Assembly: GCA_900543205.1 (NCBI GenBank)
Contig: UQQM01000010.1
Span: forward strand, 4,377-68,376
Length of the DNA stretch: 64,000 nt
Source: an uncultured Bacteroides sp.
GTDB taxonomy: Bacteria > Bacteroidota > Bacteroidia > Bacteroidales > UBA932
Direction: 5' to 3'
Part shown: piece by piece, positions 60,870 through 64,000 of the stretch
How the letters are laid out: the number at the start of each line of letters is the position of its first letter
Numbering within the stretch: the stretch's first letter is position 1
Notes under the pieces: model-generated
The model's input: the letters and a program-made list of their open reading frames with translations, nothing else
What the model was told of the DNA's origin: nothing
Database searches by the model: none
Made by a program: the position numbers and the translations under genes

Positions 60870-62159
60870 CTGTATGTGTGTTTTACCTTGATTGGAAGCA
60901 CCAGCGAGACCTTGAGCTTGGTGGGTCCGAAATATGAGAACACTCCCGTCTCGAAGGGATCCCTGTAGAGGACGGAATAGTCGGGTGCGGGCTGGTAGTG
61001 CCTGTAGTCGGCGCGCACGTACCCGAGAGATGCGGAGAATTCAAGATTGAAGAGCTTGCCGACCGGCATCGCGTAGCCATAGCTGATGCCGGCGGACCAG
61101 TATTCGCCCTGATAGTTTATATCCCTGTCCCACTGGAAGTCGTAGCGGGCGCTCATTACGTAGGGCGCAACGAAATGTCCGGAGAGGCGGTCGCGGCCGT
61201 CGCTGCGCCTGAACCACCAGCGCGGTTCAATGCCGATCTCCCACATCTGGAGGCTGTATTTGTTGCCGTTGGGGCCGAAGGTCCACCAGGGGAATACGTC
61301 CTCGACCATTATGGAGAACCTGTCGCCTATGGGGACCTCGAGCTCGAAATTCAGGGCGGTGGCGAGGTCGTAGAGCAGGTTTGTCTTGAGCGCCAGCAGC
61401 GTACGCTCCACGATGATGCCTCCCGGCCTTGGCGCAATGGTTCCTGACGGCGCCTCCGCCCTGCCCGACAGGCGTCCCGGCTGTTCGAGGAACAGGACAG
61501 GAGTATATACGTTCTCGCTCCAGTCGAGCCTGATGAAGGAACGGCGCATCTCCCTGAACCACACACGCACCATCCTGTTCCAGAGGGCGTTGTCCCAAGA
61601 CTTGATGAGAGTCTTCTTGGTCTCGGAATCGGTGTCGGAATCTATTATGGAAATCAGTCTCTCGCGCTGGGCCTCGGTGAGGGTGCTGTCGGTCAGGGCC
61701 CGGCTGCGGAACATGTGCCAGGATTCACCGTCAGGGGTGATGTTCATGCGGTTCCGGAACTCGGGATATTCCCCCTCGAGATACCTGCGCATGGCGGACG
61801 CGCGGCGTCTGGAGAGGTCAACGTTGTACCAGTAGTTTCCTTCGGGGGACGAATAGGACACGACCGTCAGGCTGTCGAGCATGCCGTCGCCTATCTTGAT
61901 GGACGCTATCGAATCGGCGAGAGCCCTGAGGTTCTCACCTGTGCCCATGTAGGCCGGATCTATGGCCGCGTTGTCCCAGTGGAAGTTGACATGGAAGTCT
62001 GCGCTATGAGGCTCGGTTCCGCTGAAGCGCAGATAATACGCTCCCGCCTCCCCCCCGTCTACCCGCCGCAAGGCTGTCCGGAGGTGTTTCCGCGTGCGCC
62101 ATGGAAACCGGCGGCACGAACGCGAGGAAACATATTACCAGTCGTAATTTTAGGTTCAT
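60866..62159 (-). CDS. DUF3575 outer-membrane protein heading the fimbrial operon, frameshifted at a G7 tract
   Basis: A clear signal peptide (ATG at 62159; VICFLAFVPPVSMAHA then ETPPDSLAAG) lies in one frame, and the mature protein in the next. They meet at seven G residues (+ strand C 62050-62056); removing one G joins them into a 430-residue protein. As given, the first frame stops after about 50 residues. The mature part has an OmpA-like segment (VVSYSSPEGNYWYNVDLSRRRASAMRRYL) and a DUF3575 barrel (ALKTNLLYDLATALNFELEVPIGDRFSIMVEDVFPWWTF) ending KVSLVLPIKVKHTYR. Its role in fimbrial biogenesis is inferred from position. Phase variation, null mutation and homopolymer sequencing error are alternatives. 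Confidence 0.78.
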
Positions 62160-62201
62160 CCCTATATTCAAGTGACACCGCCACCCTTCCTCTCTCCCTC
62201 A

Positions 62202-62233
62202 CAAACGGCGGCGGTGGGGGGGGGCGAAGTCAA
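62202..62233 (-). promoter_or_regulatory. Promoter-like region of the fimbrial operon with a C9 tract in the spacer
   Basis: On the minus strand TTG (62233-62231) is followed after 21 nt by GCCGTTTG, which keeps the conserved TTTG of the -7 box but lacks TA. Nine C residues (+ strand G 62216-62224) fill the spacer. The start codon at 62159 is 43 nt further. Tract-length change would alter the -33/-7 spacing. The box match is weak. Confidence 0.4.
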
Positions 62234-62381
62234 TATTTCCTGCCCGGAGGCAGTTTATTATTATGAATATGCCTATGCCTGCAGGGACATAATCATTCCC
62301 TGACGGCGCAAATTTACAACAAAGTTTCCAATCCGCAATCGCCGGACTGCAAATTCGTTAAATTAAAATTATTAAATATTC

Positions 62382-63755
62382 CTAATGCTGGCCGACCGGG
62401 ATGCGCTGCCCGTGGAGTCCTTCGGGATGCAGCGTCCTCCGGTATATCCAGGTCATCGCCGGAATCAGGAACAGGCAGGCCGCCATCCACGCGAGAGGGT
62501 CGCCGAGACAGACGCCCTTGAACTGGAGCGCGGGCACGAGCCAGAGACTTGCCGCAATCCGGGCGACCATCTCGAAGACTCCGGACATCATCGCCAGACG
62601 GGTGAAGCCGAGGCCCTGGATCGAGTAGCGCAGCACGCAGAGCGTCCCGAGGAAGACCCAGAACGGTGACGAGGTGTGCAGATACATCACCGACTTCGCT
62701 ATGATGGCCGTCTCGGTTGCATCCACGAACATCCGCGTGAATCCGTCTGCGAACGCGAACATCACTGCGTTTCCGAGTATCACGTACAGGAAGGTCATAC
62801 CGAGGGCGGAGTACAGGCCGCTCCGGATGCGCTCCATCTTGCCTGCCCCGTAGTTCTGCCCGCAATAGGTCGCCATCGCGACTCCGAGGTTCTCGCAGGG
62901 GCTGATGAAGAACATCTTGATGCGCATCGCCACGGTGAACGCAGTCACGGACGCCGTGCCGAGAGCATTGTTGGCGCTCTGGAGCATGATGCTGCCGATT
63001 GCCGTGATGGAGAACTGCAGGCCCATGGGCAGGCCGATGGAGAGCAGGCGCTTCTGCCTTTCCCAGTCATTCGCCTTCTCGTCGGCCGAGCGGTAGCGCA
63101 GAATCTCGAAATGCCGGTACATATAGATGTAGCACAGCAGGGCGGAGACTCCCTGGGAGATGACCGTCGCTACTGCCGCGCCGGCAGCTCCCCATCCGCA
63201 TGCGAGTATGAACAGAAGGTCGAGCGCGACGTTGAGCACGGCTGACAGTATAAGGAAATAGAACGGAGTCCTGCTGTCGCCGAGAGCTCTGATGATGCTC
63301 GCGAGCAGGTTGTAGGCCATGGTGAACGGTATTCCGAGGAAGGTTATCAGCAGGTAGAGCCAGGCGTCATGGAAGATAACGTCAGGCGTCTGCATCCAGT
63401 GCAGGATATCCGAACAGAGCAATGCCGTGACCGCCGCCACCGCCAGCGAAATCGCGATGCTGACCCTGAAACTGGCGGAGACATATCTCCTCAACCCGCT
63501 GTGGTCCCCGGCGCCGAAGCTTTGGGCGATAGGGATGCCGAAGCCGCCGGTGCAGCCGTTGCAGAAACCGAGAATCAGGAAAATCACCGACGAGCCGGCT
63601 CCGACCGCGGCAAGGGCGTTCACGCCTACGAAGTGGCCCACCAGCACCGCATCTATCAGATTGTACCCCTGCTGAAGTATGCTTCCCAGGATGAGAGGCC
63701 ATGCAAAACCCAAAATCAGGCGGGAGGGATTGCCCGCAGTCATGTTCTTGACCAT
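62382..63755 (-). CDS. MATE-family efflux transporter
   Basis: With ATG at 63755 the protein has 457 residues and twelve predicted helices. MATE features are RLILGFAWPLILGSILQQGYNLIDAVLVGHFVGVNALAAVG at helices 1-2, GFGIPIAQSFGAGD, and the second-half repeat SIGLPMGLQFSITAIGSIMLQSANNALG. It exports cationic or other toxic compounds with Na+ or H+ exchange. A start 48 bases upstream is in frame but lies in the leader hairpin. About 130 nt of structured leader precede it. Confidence 0.9.
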   Translation of the reverse strand: MVKNMTAGNPSRLILGFAWPLILGSILQQGYNLIDAVLVGHFVGVNALAAVGAGSSVIFLILGFCNGCTGGFGIPIAQSFGAGDHSGLRRYVSASFRVSIAISLAVAAVTALLCSDILHWMQTPDVIFHDAWLYLLITFLGIPFTMAYNLLASIIRALGDSRTPFYFLILSAVLNVALDLLFILACGWGAAGAAVATVISQGVSALLCYIYMYRHFEILRYRSADEKANDWERQKRLLSIGLPMGLQFSITAIGSIMLQSANNALGTASVTAFTVAMRIKMFFISPCENLGVAMATYCGQNYGAGKMERIRSGLYSALGMTFLYVILGNAVMFAFADGFTRMFVDATETAIIAKSVMYLHTSSPFWVFLGTLCVLRYSIQGLGFTRLAMMSGVFEMVARIAASLWLVPALQFKGVCLGDPLAWMAACLFLIPAMTWIYRRTLHPEGLHGQRIPVGQH

Positions 63756-63769
63756 AGTCAAAATAAAAT

Positions 63770-63797
63770 GCCAGCCCAAACAACTCATAAGGCTGGC
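63770..63797 (-). promoter_or_regulatory. Leader hairpin just upstream of the MATE gene
   Basis: GCCAGCC (minus 63797-63791) pairs with GGCTGGC (63776-63770); the following minus-strand sequence ATTTTATTTTG is T-rich. It could act as an attenuator 14 nt before the ATG. Confidence 0.45.
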
Positions 63798-63811
63798 GTT
63801 CAAACAATTAA

Positions 63812-63853
63812 GAAGCTGTTTTAATTTTTCTCAAAAAAATTTCAAACAGCTTC
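63812..63853 (-). promoter_or_regulatory. Upstream leader stem-loop of the MATE gene
   Basis: GAAGCTGTTT and AAACAGCTTC form a perfect 10-bp stem around a 22-nt A/T-rich loop containing a T7 run (A7 on the + strand) on the minus strand. Confidence 0.5.
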
Positions 63854-63882
63854 CAGAACTACTAACCAAACTTTTGTCGCGG

Positions 63883-63890
63883 CAAATATA
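63883..63890 (-). promoter_or_regulatory. Bacteroidetes -7 box for the MATE gene
   Basis: TATATTTG on the minus strand, exact to TAnnTTTG, 127 nt upstream of the start codon, in an AT-rich stretch. Confidence 0.55.
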
Positions 63891-63965
63891 CTATATTTCT
63901 TAAATTTTTTAATAAATTTTGAAAAATTTTTAGTTTCTGATCGCCGCGCGGTTTTTGCGGGTGGT

Positions 63966-63981
63966 TTCGTGAAATTCATCG
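63966..63981 (+). repeat. Third copy of the dispersed TTCGTGAAATTCATCG repeat
   Basis: The 16 bases match the core of the 27-bp arms at 46037 and 46167, here followed by a diverged tail near the window end. Confidence 0.7.
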
Positions 63982-64000
63982 AGTGTACGGTCGCGGCGGG

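Noticed and set aside
60866..62071. Taking TTG at 62071 as the true start of the DUF3575 protein.
   Set aside because: It would leave an outer-membrane protein without a signal peptide while a perfect signal peptide lies just upstream in the adjacent frame, joined by a homopolymer.

Overview
The window looks like chromosomal DNA of a high-GC member of the Bacteroidales, perhaps Rikenellaceae/Alistipes-like or a related uncultured gut lineage. Supporting signs are Bacteroidetes-type promoter boxes (TAnnTTTG) upstream of many genes, an UpxY antiterminator, FimB/Mfa2 and fimbrillin lipoproteins, the Bacteroidetes form of the omega subunit, and the nadK-uppS-bamA-skp order. Species assignment is inference; no rRNA is present.

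Region 1 (1-13.6 kb, + strand) is the distal part of a surface-polysaccharide locus. It opens with a cassette for an acylated 3-amino-3,6-dideoxy sugar: a FdtA-like ketoisomerase end, a GNAT acyltransferase, a dedicated ACP, a KAS III enzyme, an SDR reductase and a FdtB-like aminotransferase. An AT-rich block follows with three GT2 and one GT4 glycosyltransferases, a Wzy-type polymerase split by a frameshift at an A8 run, and a left-handed-helix acyltransferase. The locus ends with an epimerase, a WecA/WbpL-like initiating transferase and a WbuC cupin. An oppositely oriented Rpn-type nuclease sits between epimerase and transferase.

Region 2 (13.7-24.7 kb, - strand) runs nadK, uppS, bamA, skp, korA, korB, gdhA, upxY, ugd: envelope biogenesis followed by central carbon and nitrogen metabolism, ending in a clear terminator.

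Region 3 (24.8-45.5 kb) is housekeeping. It holds pdxJ, a ~78-bp tandem repeat array, a second Skp-like gene with a glycosyltransferase and a periplasmic-binding-fold protein, the operon trxB-bamD-rpoZ-recN, a Fur-family regulator behind a palindromic operator, miaB, a SPOR protein with rpoN, radC, a two-component system followed by three PepSY-like secreted proteins, and a giant AsmA-like protein.

Region 4 (45.5-48.8 kb) has a repeat-rich gene desert with a transposase remnant abutting tRNA-His. A carboxyltransferase (PycB/OadA-like) follows whose biotinyl-like domain lacks the usual lysine.

Region 5 (48.8-62.2 kb, - strand) is a nine-gene type V (Mfa/Fim-like) fimbrial operon: a DUF3575 outer-membrane protein, a FimB/Mfa2 anchor, five fimbrillin lipoproteins and two large tip-like lipoproteins. 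The first gene is frameshifted at a G7 tract just after its signal peptide, and a C9 tract lies where a promoter spacer would be. This suggests a phase-variable fimbrial system, with homopolymer sequencing error as the main alternative. A MATE transporter with a structured leader ends the window.
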